Positions 12,201 through 23,996 of a stretch of 64,000 nt of DNA are shown piece after piece. The DNA is from Xanthostigma xanthostigma (taxonomy: Eukaryota > Arthropoda > Insecta > Raphidioptera > Raphidiidae). Position 1 is the first letter of the stretch, and every line of letters begins with the position of its first letter. Position numbers and translations under genes: made by a program. The notes beneath the pieces are model-generated. The model saw only the letters and a program-made list of their open reading frames with translations, ran no database searches and was not told the DNA's origin. The stretch covers positions 1,922,001 through 1,986,000 of the forward strand of contig OY754476.1 of NCBI GenBank assembly GCA_963575645.1, in the 5' to 3' direction.

Positions 12201-15200
12201 CATTTCCAAGTCGATTGATCCGACATTTTTTTTAAAAAGTGTATCAATTCATCTTCAGGCGTTTCAAATTCATGACCTTCTAAGTAATGATATTTACAGT
12301 AAACCCTAAAAAAATAACTTATAAATTAAGAACAGCAGTTTTATTTGGATGTGAAAAAAATTATAAAATATATTTACCAATCCGGATGAACTTTCCAATT
12401 ATTTCCCTTGAAAAATTGTGTAATGTTTTTACTGTTTATTAAGTTCTTCTTAAGTTCATCCCCAACTCTGATCCAATGATTTCCATATCCTTGGGGTAAA
12501 GCTATCCCAATTGAAAACGGCGTGTTTACTAACGGTGCAAAATGAAAGTCGACTTTTTCACGTGAAATGCGTCTCATTTTATCATAGTGAAATTTTACTG
12601 GAACATCTAGCATACTACCATGTACATGGTCTACCAATTTTTGTCTTAATTTTAAAATTGTTTCTCCAGGTTGATAAGGAATCGAATCGTCATCAATCTG
12701 CTCAATTTCGCTCAAATCCACACTGTTATAGTTTTCATTCATAAAGCCTTTAAACTAACAATTAGTTCATTAATACCAAGCTTAAAGTTTACGCTACACT
12801 GGAGGTGAAAAAAGAGTCTTTGTGCAAACGCACTTTTTTTTTTTTTTTTTTTTTTTTTTTATTGACGAACACAAAAAAACAAAAGGTGCATCGACCATAT
12901 GATCATTAGCACTACAAAATTACATCCTGTATATAGTATGAAGGTACATATAATATATAGATATGTTTAATAAAATATAATATAAAATAAAATATAATAG
13001 TTGTTTTTAATAGTAGTAATGGTTAGTTGGTACTGTTTCATTAATATGTTTTTTCAGGGGATTACTGAAGGAGGATGGTTGCTAGACAGGTGTGTGGGTA
13101 GGTGGACATTTTTGTCATATTTTGGGCATTAAATTTGTATCGTGCAGGAACCGTATTAGGTTAAACGCACTTTTTCCTATTTAAGTAATGCATTAAATTA
13201 TGTATTTGGTTGAAATATTATGAGGAGATTAATATTGTGCTTAAAATAATCAGAAAATACGTACCGTTGGTCTTAAATCTGGATGCATCAAAACATACCC
13301 GTTGTTACTAACAATAAAAGCATAAGCATTTGCGCCTAACTGAAAAAAACGAAAAAAAAATAATATAAGGTTAGCTGAATTCAACATGTCGTTTTGTGCT
13401 GTTGAAAAATATCCACAGTTGTCTTTTTTCAGAAGTTTGGAATTTCTCGTCGGTTATTTAAAAGCAAACATGACGTCTCGCGGGAAGAAATAGTGCTAGT
13501 AAAGAAAAAATACTAACCCGATGCGGTAGGGTAAGTTTTTTAATATCATCAATAGGTACGTCGGTTCCCGCAATTCCCAACAAATCTGCAGTTCGGCTGT
13601 CATTTTGTTTATTTACTTTTGTATCAAAAGCCGGTATCGCAACTGATGTTAAAAGTCTATAGTCCTCAGGACCTTTCGATGTTTGTTTATACTATAAAAT
13701 AAAAAAGTTTTTTAACAATCATTGACGCATGACAAATATATTTAAATCGGTAGTCTATCGAATATTTACAGATGTATCTATGTAGGCATGTGTCCAAGTG
13801 ATAGGATGTACGACTCCTTGTAATACTAATGGCTGGGCGATGACATTTATATACTTCAGCACTTGAGTAGTAACCTCTGCTAAAGCTTCAATGTGGACAT
13901 AGTATCCTAAACATAATGTCACACTTAATCATTACATTCTAAAATTCACTTGCAACAGTGCCGGAGTTAGGTTTGTGGAGACAGTAAAGGCCGGCGCAAT
14001 CACGCTACTTTTTGTATCACGATTGTGCGATTAAATCGCTTGTAAATCGTCAGATGCCGCACACTATTCGCTGACATAAGCAATGCTACATATTGCTTAT
14101 GCCCTTTTCTTAAACTTATATAAACATTATTGTAGAAACAGGACCTTAGGAAAGTTCGGCATTGTTTTATAGTAGGGTAACAAAAACAGCCGCTTAATAT
14201 CTCTCAATTAAATGAAAACAGTAAGTTATGAAGTTTTTAATTCAAGGGTATCAGGTATGAGGAGATAGCTCACCTCTGTTTAAACAAGCCATCCACTGAA
14301 TCTCGCGAACCTTTGTCACTTCTTTTCCGACCAAGTATGTAAAAACGCGAACCGGTATCCGCGTTGTGTTATCGAGCTCGGGTCGATTATGCTGAACGAA
14401 TACCTCAGTCAAGTTATCAGGAACACCGTCGGTAACAAGCATAATTGCTTGGTTGCAGTCTGTATTGTTTTCAACGCATCCGCGTTTTATCCGATACTAT
14501 GTAAAACATCATTTAAATAAAACAAGAGCTTTGTTAGTCCTGACTAGAAAATACAATCCCGGGATCCCGAATCTCGGGATCACGGCCGTTTTCTGGTCCC
14601 GAAAATCCCGGGATCGTACTTGGCTAATCTCGGGATTTTCGGGATTGCCAAAAACAGATCTAGTTTGTATTCCGTAATCCGTTGCGCCTTGACAATTACC
14701 TTGCCTAGATTTTATTAATTTTATTTATTACGCATAACGACAAAAAACAATCCTTAAATACGCGGTACGATATGTAAGAATATGAAATCGCCAGATCCTG
14801 AAGTACAAGTACAAAATGAATCAGGGTTGGCAAATAGTATGAGACGTGAAATAAGCCTGTTCGAAAATGGAGGAGTTCGTGGATATCACTTAGAAACGGC
14901 ATATAAGTATCTATTGTCTATTCCTCCAATGAGCGCAGAATCTGATCGAGCGTTTTCAGCTTATGTTGGCAATAAACTACGAAGCAGGCTTGGAAGTCAA
15001 ACATTGGATGCTTTGATATTTCTGCGATTGTATTTCCTAAATTCTAAATAGTTTTTTGTGTTGTCTTTTTGATTTCTTGCAAAAGTAAATTTTTTTTTTG
15101 TTTTGTCTATTTTCTTTCTTACTATATTGTGATTTGTGTTGTGCAACGATTTTAAAAACATTTTTTAAGAAATTACTCACGTTTTTTTTCATTTGAGATC

Positions 15201-18200
15201 AATTAGAAACCACATAGTCTAATCCCGGGATTACGCATCATAAATCCCGTAATCCCGGGATTGAAAAACATTCTCGGTATTGTATTCTCTAGTCCTGACT
15301 GTCGTGACCAATAACAATAATCATATAACATTAATGAAAAAAATCAGAGGTATTCAATCTAGGAATCACATTGGCTTCTATTTGAATTCTAATGCTATTT
15401 TCAGGGCAATATCTCATGGATTTCTATGAATCCAAACTAAACATTGGTTTATTGTAAGCAGCCAGGGACCGGTAACGAAACCGTCACCCGCATGCGCAGT
15501 AGCTAAAACGAAACTGTTTTGGAACACGTTTTAGCTACTGCACATGCGGGTGACGGTTTCGTTATCGTTTGCTGGCTGCTTGGAACAAACTTTGTATGAA
15601 TTTGTATGAACTCCTAAAGTACCATAATATTATTTAAATTTAAAAACATTCGGGTGCAAAGAAATAAGATTTCAGTTAAAAATAGATTGAAATCGACGGA
15701 ATTCCGAAATATATTTTATGAGAATTAGCGGTCCCGTCCGGTTTCACCCGGGTGTAAATGAACGAATGGGGAAGGGAGGAACATGAGTACACACATTCAT
15801 CTTAGTTTACCGAGATGAATGTTGTGTCCAAATTTCATGATCAAAAGTTTTTGTCGATAAAAAGCAGTATTTATACTTTTTTTAACTAATATTTTTTTTT
15901 AAATCAATAATTACTGTAATTTATTAATAAAATATAATAAATATTTAATTGAAAATACTATAGGATAATTTATTTATATAGGTACCTATAACAGTTTTCA
16001 AATGAGCTATTAATTAGATTTATTTAATTTTATTTAGTCGTAAACAAAATTAAAATAAATTTAAATGTAAGCCTTAGAAGAAAGCAATGTAAAAAATAAA
16101 AAAAAAATAAAAATATATTCGCCCAACGTGGGGTTCGAACCCACGACCCTGATATTGACAGTCGCATGCTCTACCGATTGAGCCATCCAAGCTTGTGACC
16201 GTCCAACGCTAATATGAGTACCTATATTTAGTTAGGGCATTTCACCTGAATAGAAGCTTATTTTTTAGATACATTTTGCAACATTTTTCATTGATTCTCC
16301 GCCCCTATTGGTCGTAGCGTGATATTATGTAGCCTATAGCCTTCCTCGATAAATGGGCTATCCAACAAAAAATTTTTTTTCAATTTGAACCAGTAGTTCC
16401 TGAGATTAGCGCGTTCAAACAAACAAACTCTTCAGCTTTATATATTAAGTAGTATAGATCAGGCCTGGGCAAATGGCGGCCCGCGGACCGGATCCGGCCC
16501 GCAGCGCAATTTTATCCGGCCCGCGAAGCATTTTAGAAAATTTTAGAAAAATAGTAGCGGGGACCTTTTTTTTTTGCTCTCCAAATGCGGAAATAGAATG
16601 TGTGGACCTTTTTTTTTGCTCTCCGAATGCGGAAATAGAATGTGAGGATCTTTTTTTCTGCAAATTTTTGGCCCGCGGTCAAATTTTCATCAGCTATGTG
16701 GCCCGCCGGTCAAAAGATTTGCCCACCCCTGGTATAGATGAATCAGCAAATATTCCCAATCCAGCCCTGTATACGAATTATTAAGTACCTTTTCCAATAA
16801 ATCGAATGCTTTGGCGAAAGCTTTTGGAAAATTCGCATAGCCATCTGGCTTAAGTAGCTTTTTTGCTTGAACTTCTTTCATAGCTTCTCTGAAAGCCTGT
16901 AAGTTGTCGTATGTCGCTTGCACAAGGGTGTCTTGAAAGCAGGGTATCAATTCTTTGGTTTCGTTTGTAAATAGAAATATGTTTACGTAATCATTGTTTG
17001 ACAATGTATTTAATATTTCTGATATTGTAACTCTAGCTATGGTGTTACGCATCCCGGTCATTGAACCGGAATTGTCGTATAGAATTACAATGTCCTTCGA
17101 ACAAGTTGCGGCTTCAATGTACCAGGACCGTGTTCGACAGTCAAACAAATCATCGTCTTTGTTTGTCCACGCCATCGCTAAAAATGATTTCAAATTAATT
17201 AGAATTGTTTAAAATTCCAAAACTCGGGTCTGTCTAATATGACCGAGAAGTGGTCAGATTAACGGCTAATAAAAAAAAAGACGGGTTGCACTCCGGGAGT
17301 GCCGGCAGAAGTGAAAACTTGAATATTAACGTCTTACGAATTTTCGATCAGGTCACGTGTCCTGACGCGAGTTTAACATTTTTTACCCATTACAAAAAAG
17401 TGTACAAAAATTTTCGTCTTACGAATTTTGTCTTACGCATTTTCGATCAGGTCTTACGAATTTTCGATCTGACGCGAGTTTAACATTTTTTACCCATTAC
17501 AAAAAAAGTGTACAACGCCGCTAAAGAAGTTTTCACTTCAAAAAATGATGACTTCGATAAAATTCACGATTGTCATTTGGTTAAGTTATGGAAACGACGC
17601 AACGCTCCAAGTGCATCATAATATGTTATCTTTTATCTTTGATTCAGCTCTGTTTCCACTGATAAATTGAAAATTTTCAGGAAGGCTATCAAAAATGATA
17701 ATAATGATAATTTTTATTTTATGTCGCATTTCACGAAACTATCAAAATGGCCGTTGTTGTCATTTTAATGCTCTAGGTAATAAGTCTACCTGGATAATGA
17801 CGAAGAACTCCAGTCGCGCTTCCAAAATATTGCCAAGAAAGTGCAGGATCTGAATTATAATTCTGAACAAAAACACTGTCAAGACTATCGGTCCACATAA
17901 TTGTTTTTTTAATAGTAGGCGCTGAAAACATTAATTCATTAAATAAACACTGGCTGTTTTCATTTGTTTTAAAATTATAGTTATTCACTTCTTTCAAATT
18001 GTGCGAATGACAATTTTATAAAATACTAGCGGTCCGTCCCGGTTTCACCCGGGTGCAAAAGAACGAATGGGGGGGGGGGGGGCATGAACAGAATGTTATG
18101 TTCAAATTTGATGAGGTAGTGGGTAGAGCTGTAACAAACCGTATGTATTCGTTACTGAGTAACGGGTACATCGTCTGACTCGAAGTAACGAATCGTTACT

Positions 18201-19918
18201 TACAAATTCATTTCGTTACTCGCATGTTTCGTATCCATGTCAGTTCGACTCGTTTGATACGGTTATACGAACACGATGTGTTATACTTATAAGTATTCGT
18301 AAAGTACGAAGTCATGACTCATGTCGTATCACGTATGCGACGCGCTTTGATACGAAGCTACATACATGCTTATTGCTTGATGCTGTTAAGTACACTATTG
18401 TATATCGTATGAAAAGTACCGAGTAACGTAACGATACGAAAGTAACGGGTACTGGTTCTTTAAGTATAACGAATACATACGGGTACTCAATTTCTCGTTA
18501 CTTTTACAAATTACAGCTCTAGTAGTGGGTTCTTCGTATTTTTGACCATTTACTGCACTAGCGTCTCTGTATGTCAGTGTCGTAAATAAATCAACAATAA
18601 TGATAATCCGCCATTACATATTTTTAACAATAATTAATCCTTACTCAACGTCGCAATTTAAAATATACGACATAAGCATTCAGCCTCAGGCATACAGATT
18701 ATAAAAATTTCAGTACCTTCCTCATAAATAGTGGTTGGAATATACACAGAGCTGTATTCAGTATTTACAGAGATATTATAAAAATGTGTGTCTGGATTTA
18801 AGGTTAGCGGCAAAAATGTTGTTGCGTTTTTCTTTTTTTTATCGAGGAACATTGGTAATTTTGAACTATAATAACTAATATTGGTATCCATCTCAACAAC
18901 TTCATCAAATTCTTCTGCCGCTTCTTCTACTACTTTTAGTATGCACTGTGAATTAAAAAAACGCAATTAATTTAGAAGTTCTTCAAAGATTTTAATTTAG
19001 AAGTCATAATCGGAAAACTCCTGAAAATTGGTGTTACATACTTTGATGGCATCCATTTTACGACTAAGCATTCTATTAACACTATTGACAACGGATGCCA
19101 ATAATTTCTTTGTATTTTTTGGCTCTACTTTCGCGTTTAATCCTAAGTACCTCTGAAATAATATAAAATATTAGCAACTGACTTAACAACAAATAATAAT
19201 TATCGATTTGATGCTGAGCTAAATTTATAGATTTTTTTTTATTATTATTTAACTGTTTTTGTTTTGTTTTTGCATTAATAATAATCGAAATTTTTGAGTG
19301 TTCTTTGTTTGTATGAAAAAAAGAATTTTCATATAATATTTTTAAAATTTATCAATAAACTGAAGATTGAAACTTCGACAAAATTGTTTCTACATACAGA
19401 ATTTATTTCTGGTGCTTTAGTAATAGATTGACCAAGTGTCCATAATTCTTTTCCGAATTCATCAGCCCATTGTTCTATACTGAAACAAAAAATATTGAAG
19501 CTTTTAGCTAAAACTTTACTTTTTAATCGAACTCATAAATAAAAATAGTTATTAAGTTTTTCATGTAAATTAATACAATATAATGGCTGAGAGTCAGACA
19601 GGGGAAAGATTTTTTCAAATATGCAATAATGTCACATCAGAAACAGCTTTATAATGTCTCAAAAAATAAATCAGAAGTCGTTTGAAATGCACGTAAGAGG
19701 AACCGGAGGTAAAGCTAGTAGTAAATAAGTTGTTGTGCTTCGAACAGCGATCATTTCGTCAGTGAGGTAATTTAACGACATAACAATAAAAATTTAGTAA
19801 TAGTTACTCACATTTTGCCCTGCGTAGTTGCGGACGTTGATCCATTATCAACACCGACAACTAAAAACAAAATAGATAAGACCCAAATTAAAGCCAACTT
19901 GTTGTCGCATGGTCTCAT
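9261..19918 (-). CDS. Voltage-gated calcium channel alpha-2/delta subunit, copy B (complete)
   Basis: Complete gene. Nineteen exons join without a frame break to 1,206 residues plus TAA: 19812-19918, 19398-19479, 19042-19152, 18717-18945, 17790-17921, 16789-17177, 14274-14496, 13770-13906, 13518-13691, 13265-13339, 12378-12754, 12139-12305, 11846-12074, 10879-11161, 10424-10681, 10138-10309, 9764-9932, 9482-9680, 9261-9368. Order: signal peptide (residues about 8-23), VWA_N (about 80-215), VWA with MIDAS D255/S257/S259 in YDNSGSM, then a Cache-type region ([30 protein letters not shown]). The delta part has [21 protein letters not shown] and late cysteine pairs. A hydrophobic C-terminus ([20 protein letters not shown]) suits membrane or GPI anchoring of delta. 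Acidic insert [10 protein letters not shown] at about 10,150. The intron at 14,497-16,788 is largely transposons. Orthology to a named fly gene is undecided. Confidence 0.95.
11192..11268. mobile_element. Truncated copy of the 39,070 hAT MITE
   Basis: ACAGGGCCCGATCCAGCTAT and the following GGCAAAATAATATTTGCCGC and CCCATGCGTTGTTCCA match the element at 39,070-39,268 in inverse orientation. It is broken off where the long inverted repeat begins. Confidence 0.65.
11268..11648. repeat. Long inverted repeat, probably Penelope-like terminal repeats
   Basis: Arms of about 180 bases (about 11,268-11,445 and 11,465-11,648) are near-perfect reverse complements around an AT-rich centre, within an intron of alpha-2/delta copy B. 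The right arm contains CTGAAGA, a possible 5-bp stem and GAAAC (11,548-11,575), a hammerhead-like core seen in Penelope-like retroelement ends; the left arm carries its reverse complement. Confidence 0.65.
12839..13162 (-). mobile_element. Retroposed LINE or mRNA 3' end with poly(A)
   Basis: A run of about 28 T at 12,834-12,861 is a poly(A) tail on the minus strand, preceded in that sense by AATAAA. The insert is flanked by the 13-bp direct repeat AAACGCACTTTTT at 12,826-12,838 and 13,163-13,175, the signature of target-primed reverse transcription. No coding sequence is recognisable. It lies in an intron of alpha-2/delta copy B. Confidence 0.75.
14545..15291 (+). mobile_element. hAT transposon relic with perfect 8-bp target duplication
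   Basis: The ends TAGAAAATACAATCCCGGG and (reverse complement) TAGAGAATACAATACCGAG are imperfect terminal inverted repeats. GTCCTGAC flanks both sides (14,537-14,544 and 15,292-15,299). Subterminal TCCCGGGAT repeats occur at both ends. An open frame at 14,782-15,051 encodes the C-terminal dimerisation region of a hAT transposase. The catalytic part is gone, so this is an internally deleted copy. It inserted 48 bp from a splice acceptor of alpha-2/delta copy B. Confidence 0.9.
14782..15051 (+). pseudogene. hAT transposase C-terminal dimerisation fragment
   Basis: The 89-codon frame contains [18 protein letters not shown], then [20 protein letters not shown], the conserved end of hAT-family transposases. 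The zinc finger, most of the RNase-H-like catalytic core and a native start are missing. The frame is intact to its stop and lies wholly inside the 747-bp relic, so it is a remnant and not a host gene. Confidence 0.85.
15458..15580. repeat. Foldback element
   Basis: About 50-base arms, both with GTAGCTAAAACG/CGTTTTAGCTAC and CGAAACCGTCACCCGCATG, form a hairpin around AAACTGTTTTGGAACA. It lies in the transposon-filled intron of alpha-2/delta copy B. Confidence 0.7.
15726..16459 (-). mobile_element. tRNA-Lys-derived SINE-like element, copy 1
   Basis: The consensus-like edge TAGCGGTCCCGTCCGG on one side and TTCCTGAGATTAGCGCG, CAAACAAACTCTTCAGC, TATAGAT on the other are shared with 60,100-60,726. 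On the minus strand, 16,120-16,192 is a tRNA-like segment with an intact T arm and D stem; its 3' half matches eukaryotic tRNA-Lys(CUU). The acceptor and anticodon stems have decayed and the anticodon position reads GTC, so it is not a functional tRNA gene. Confidence 0.75.
16460..16731. mobile_element. hAT MITE with perfect 8-bp target duplication
   Basis: CAGGCCTGGGCAAA and TTTGCCCACCCCTG are terminal inverted repeats. GTATAGAT is duplicated at 16,452-16,459 and 16,732-16,739. An internal motif with TTTGCTCTCC and ATGCGGAAATAGAATGTG is tandemly duplicated, with CGGCCCGC motifs near the ends. It inserted into the tail of the adjacent SINE. Confidence 0.85.
17268..17545 (+). repeat. Dispersed repeat with internal ~108-bp units, copy 2
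   Basis: Same start, interior and end motifs as 3,958-4,216, with nearly identical sequence over most of its length. It lies in an intron of alpha-2/delta copy B, so both paralogues carry this family in the same orientation but in different introns (here between the VWA_N and VWA exons). Confidence 0.8.
18024..18545. mobile_element. Truncated SINE-like copy interrupted by a hAT MITE
   Basis: TACTAGCGGTCCGTCCCGG, then CACCCGGGTG and GAACGAATGG, is the head of the family at 15,726 and 60,100, here with a run of about 13 G. It is interrupted at 18,124 by the hAT MITE and does not continue to the usual tRNA-like segment. Confidence 0.65.
18124..18521. mobile_element. hAT MITE with perfect 8-bp target duplication, nested
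   Basis: TAGAGCTGTAA and TTACAGCTCTA are the inverted ends; GTAGTGGG is duplicated at 18,116-18,123 and 18,522-18,529. The interior is made of many GTTACT/AGTAAC- and GATACG/CGTATC-like subterminal motifs. It is inserted inside a SINE head, in an intron of alpha-2/delta copy B. Confidence 0.85.
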
Positions 19919-21489
19919 ATTGGCACGCGTGTAATGTGCTATGTAAGCTTGCTTCTTAATATTGCATGGCGTATATTATTCAGTATTTCAGCGCGGAGAC
20001 GCACAGCGTCGCAGGATATTACGTAGAAACTATGATACTATCCCGTACCGAGAGCAACTGACTCCCGGGTATCTGTTATACTAACTAAAACCACCCAACT
20101 AACAATATATGTATGTGTTGCGTATAAAAGCTTACTGTGCTCTTCATAAACGGATATTTTTAGAACATTTTATACAAACATTATTATATTCGCTTTTCTC
20201 TTTTCGCTTCCAACATACAGAGGCGTGGATAGGCATACCGTATGTCCTATTTAAAATAAAACGTAAGTATAAAAATAACATTATTTTTCCATAGCAACCT
20301 AGTCAGAGCTATTATTTGGATCTGGATGTGCAGCTTCTTTTGTTTTTTTTTTATATTTATATCAAATTATTTTTTAAATGGTAACAAACGTTCTAAAACA
20401 GTTTTTTTTTTTGTATTGTTTGGTTCTAGAATAAATTTTTGATAATAATGATGCTGTTTTATCATATACCTAACTTGTAATCGAGCCTATGCCTTTATGT
20501 AATTACCTTTATTCCCTATATTTACATTATGTTGAGACATTCGGTAAACATTGTGTTTATAAAGAAAATAGAGAGTGTTATTTGTCATTTACATGGTATT
20601 CAACCCTAGCGACTACGACGTAGAACTTCAACAAGGCCGGATTTGTTAAGGTTCTGAGGTAACGAAGAAGTGGAGACTTCTAATTATTATTTTTCAACCA
20701 AAATCAAATAGAAATCGTCACAATGTTTAGATTATTTACAACTAAATAACACGTTTTCATGAAGCGACGTACGTTGAGTATGTAAGTTGTAAGAAATAAA
20801 TAACTTTCTAATATTTTTCAAGCCTTGTTGTTGTTCTCTAAATCCAACCCTGAATTGCATGTCAGTGGGACTGAAAGACTTTGTCTCTTTACTTTTGAGC
20901 TTCCTTTATAAACTCACATTGAGGAAAGACTTCGAGCAATTATGTCTGGTCAGTTGTCTTAACGATTATAATCATGGCATAACAATATATTGGAAAAAAT
21001 TGCAAAAGAAAGAAATCACGTCTTTCTTCGTATAATCATTGTTTAAATAGCTGTATCGCTTAATTTCTCAGTGAAGCTTTCCCACACCAAAGCATCCGAA
21101 GACTCGCTCTATGTGGACAGTGCCAAGAACAGATCAACCTCCCTATACAAGATTTGACTCACACAGAGCCAAGATGCCATTTTCTTTGAATGTTCTTAAA
21201 GACTTCTTAACTTATCTTATCATTAAATATGTTTAGTGAATACATATTGTTTTTGATTTAGCCTTGTATACTAGTTATTGTAATAAGGTGTATTATTTTA
21301 AAAAATGAAGCATACTTCAATAGCGTCAGTCGTCCAGAATGCTTGAACTACAAACTTGAAATAATTTCACCAGTTATCGCAAGTAATATATAACGACGGT
21401 TACTAATATGGTTCAGATCGGTCTATCCGTTCCACCTCTAGAAAGTAGAATCTGGGTCGTGCCGTACGTTAATTTTGTTATTTAAATAT

Positions 21490-21655
21490 TTAAAGAAAAT
21501 TTCCGACTAATTTTTCAAACTGCAGAGCTTTATTAATAATCAATAATCAACTTACGCTTCAGTCCGTATTTATTAAAAATTCTGATGATGGTTCAAATTC
21601 GGACTGAAATGTTAAGTCTGGAAAATTAGTCGGAAATTTTATTTGTTTGGACACG
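21490..21655. repeat. Inverted-repeat fragment with hammerhead-like core
   Basis: TTTCCGACTAATTTTTC (left) is answered by GGAAAATTAGTCGGAAA (right). Between them CTGATGA (21,582-21,588), a possible stem and GAAA (21,606-21,609) then GTC resemble a hammerhead core. The right arm is related to the end of the 11,268-11,648 repeat (GTCTGGAAAATTAGTCGG versus GTCTGAAAAATTGGTCG). Confidence 0.5.
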
Positions 21656-23850
21656 TTTAAATAGTTTTATATTTTGCGAAATTTTAAGTAGTAAGTAATA
21701 TCCAACAATAAATTATTTATAACATGCTGACCAGTATCCCAGTGGTTTTGGTTAGCAGTATTGGAAGTGGTAAAACGTGTCTGGGTGTTATCCAACAAGC
21801 TTGACCAATATCTGGTCAGTACCGGACTGAACTATTTGTAAGACAAGATAATCCCGGCAGAACTCAATTTGTATACAAACAATACTGCTTTTATATAATT
21901 GCTTTTGATAAAACTGTGTGATCATTTTCGAGAATAAAGTTGCATAGTGCAGGTATAAGAGGTACATCTCTGGCATTTAAAAAGTTTCGAGTGTTTTGTA
22001 TACAGTAGCTAAGTAATACATAAAGTAAAACTAATACATAACAACAATCTACAAGTTACAACGCTGAGCAAAATGCTGCCTAGACAGTCTCTATACCAGA
22101 TAACCAGTGACCACTCTGTAGGTATGTGAGATCAGTCCACGGTGTATCTGGTCTCTTGGTCCACAGCTACCAAGGTGCTGAAGCTATTGCTACTATACGC
22201 AACACATACATAAGACGGGTCCATTGATGTTTGTCACTTGAACTAAAGATGTCATTAACAATTGACGATCTCCGTGAACTCATCTAACAACAGTGTACCT
22301 ATCATTAATAATTAGTCGTATATAAATGTTAATGTGATGTTGATGCCGATATACAAGATAATGTATCGACAAGTATTAAAGTGATTGATGAATCAAAAGT
22401 GTTCAATGAAGTAAGTTATTATTTATTTTATTTTAGTTTTGTGTTGAACGTATTTTATTTCGAACACTTTTACAGGTTTTTGAAATAACAGTACATTTTT
22501 TTATGAAAATATTATAATGCTATTAAGCGATAATAATACAAGTCAAATCATTGTCATAAATAAATTTTTAAAATTTTTTAACCGGAATTATTTATGATGT
22601 ATCATTTCGCATGAATTTTGATAAATGCATTCTTATTGTAATTTTTTCACTTCGTATAATGTAAATAAAAACACTGCGATAAAACCACGGTTGATAACGG
22701 TCATATTTCACAAAATATTCGTTTTAGTGGATAAACCGGGGGCATTTGGTCGCGGGATATATAAGACGGTTAACATGTTTTTAAACTGCTAAAGTCGAGT
22801 CAATTTTATCGTTATTAAAAAAATTAAATAAGTGTCAACTTTTATTAAATCATATCCGGAACAATATTATTCTTTCAACGAGCCTATAAAAAACGGTTAT
22901 AAAACAAAAAAAAAACTTTGGCGGTGAATTTGAATTGCATGCCAAATGGAATGTAAATAAATATTTTTACACTTTCAAATGTTTAGTAATGAGAATCTGT
23001 GATAAACAACTGATATTAAATGAAATTGATTTTCGGTCATATTAATTTTTCAGTAGAGATATTAATTTAATTGCCACATGATCAATATTCTCCACATTAA
23101 ATTTTTTTGTCATAAATTAATAAAATAAACTTTACGTCAGCGTTATAAAAAACTGTTGCAAATGAAAACTGCAGTACTATTTACATTTTGAGACGACACG
23201 TTGTCTTATCTTTGTTTCTCTTAATTCTTTTCTTTGTCACATTTTATGGTGAAGCGAATATTATTTATTATAGTATATATACAGGGGACCCTCTAAAACC
23301 GCCTCATACTTCGGTAACTTGTGTAATTAAATTTTTAATTTACCCATAAAATTCTAGACGCATTATTAGATATTGCGCGTGTAAAATTGATTGTTTTGGG
23401 GTTTGTATTTTTTGAAAAAATTCTCCTTGTTCCATTTTACATTTTTATATTCTACGCAGTGTTAGCCGTTAGATGATACATAAAATTGGGCAATATTTTA
23501 TTTTAAACGAACATCAAGAATGCCAAGTTTTTAAAAAACCCTGTATAGATACATATATTATTTCATTATATATTATATAAAAACATATATATATTATATA
23601 TATGTAATGTTTAAATGTGTTTGCATACCTGTTTGGCTTTTAGTGGTTTTTATTTGTTTTTTGAAGAGTATAGATAGAATTAAGTATATACTTACTAGTT
23701 GACTTATTTATTTATCGAATTTCTGACCCCCTCCTCTTGCCAGTCGCAAATAATTTATACAGATGATTTTAAGTTAAATATTGCCACCACTTCAAAAATA
23801 TATAAATTCACTATCTACTTTCAATAAATAAAAATATTGAAGTTAAATAT

Positions 23851-23996
23851 ATATGTCGCCGGGATATTGTCAAACCCGTGATATTATAATTTCACTTAGT
23901 GAAATTATAATATCACGAATCTTTGTCAATCGTGATATTGTAATTTCACTAGTGAAATTACAAAATCACGGATTTGACAATATCCCGGCGACATAT
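23851..23996. mobile_element. MITE made of nested palindromes
   Basis: The outer ends ATATGTCGCCGGGATATTG and CAATATCCCGGCGACATAT are inverted repeats. Inside are two more palindromes built from GTGATATT, TAATTTCAC and GTGAAATTA. Almost every base pairs with another, giving a cruciform-like structure. No coding content. Confidence 0.75.

Noticed and set aside
16120-16192. Possible tRNA gene on the minus strand
   Set aside because: T arm and D stem are good, but acceptor and anticodon stems do not pair properly and it is embedded in a repeated SINE-like element with a second, more decayed copy at 60,383-60,460.
16473-16784. 103-codon open frame near an alpha-2/delta exon
   Set aside because: It lies almost wholly in the hAT MITE at 16,460-16,731 and repeats with its internal duplication.
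21090-21190. Possible LINE-encoded C-terminal peptide (ALCGQCQEQ-like)
   Set aside because: Only a short, frame-broken resemblance; not enough to call an element.
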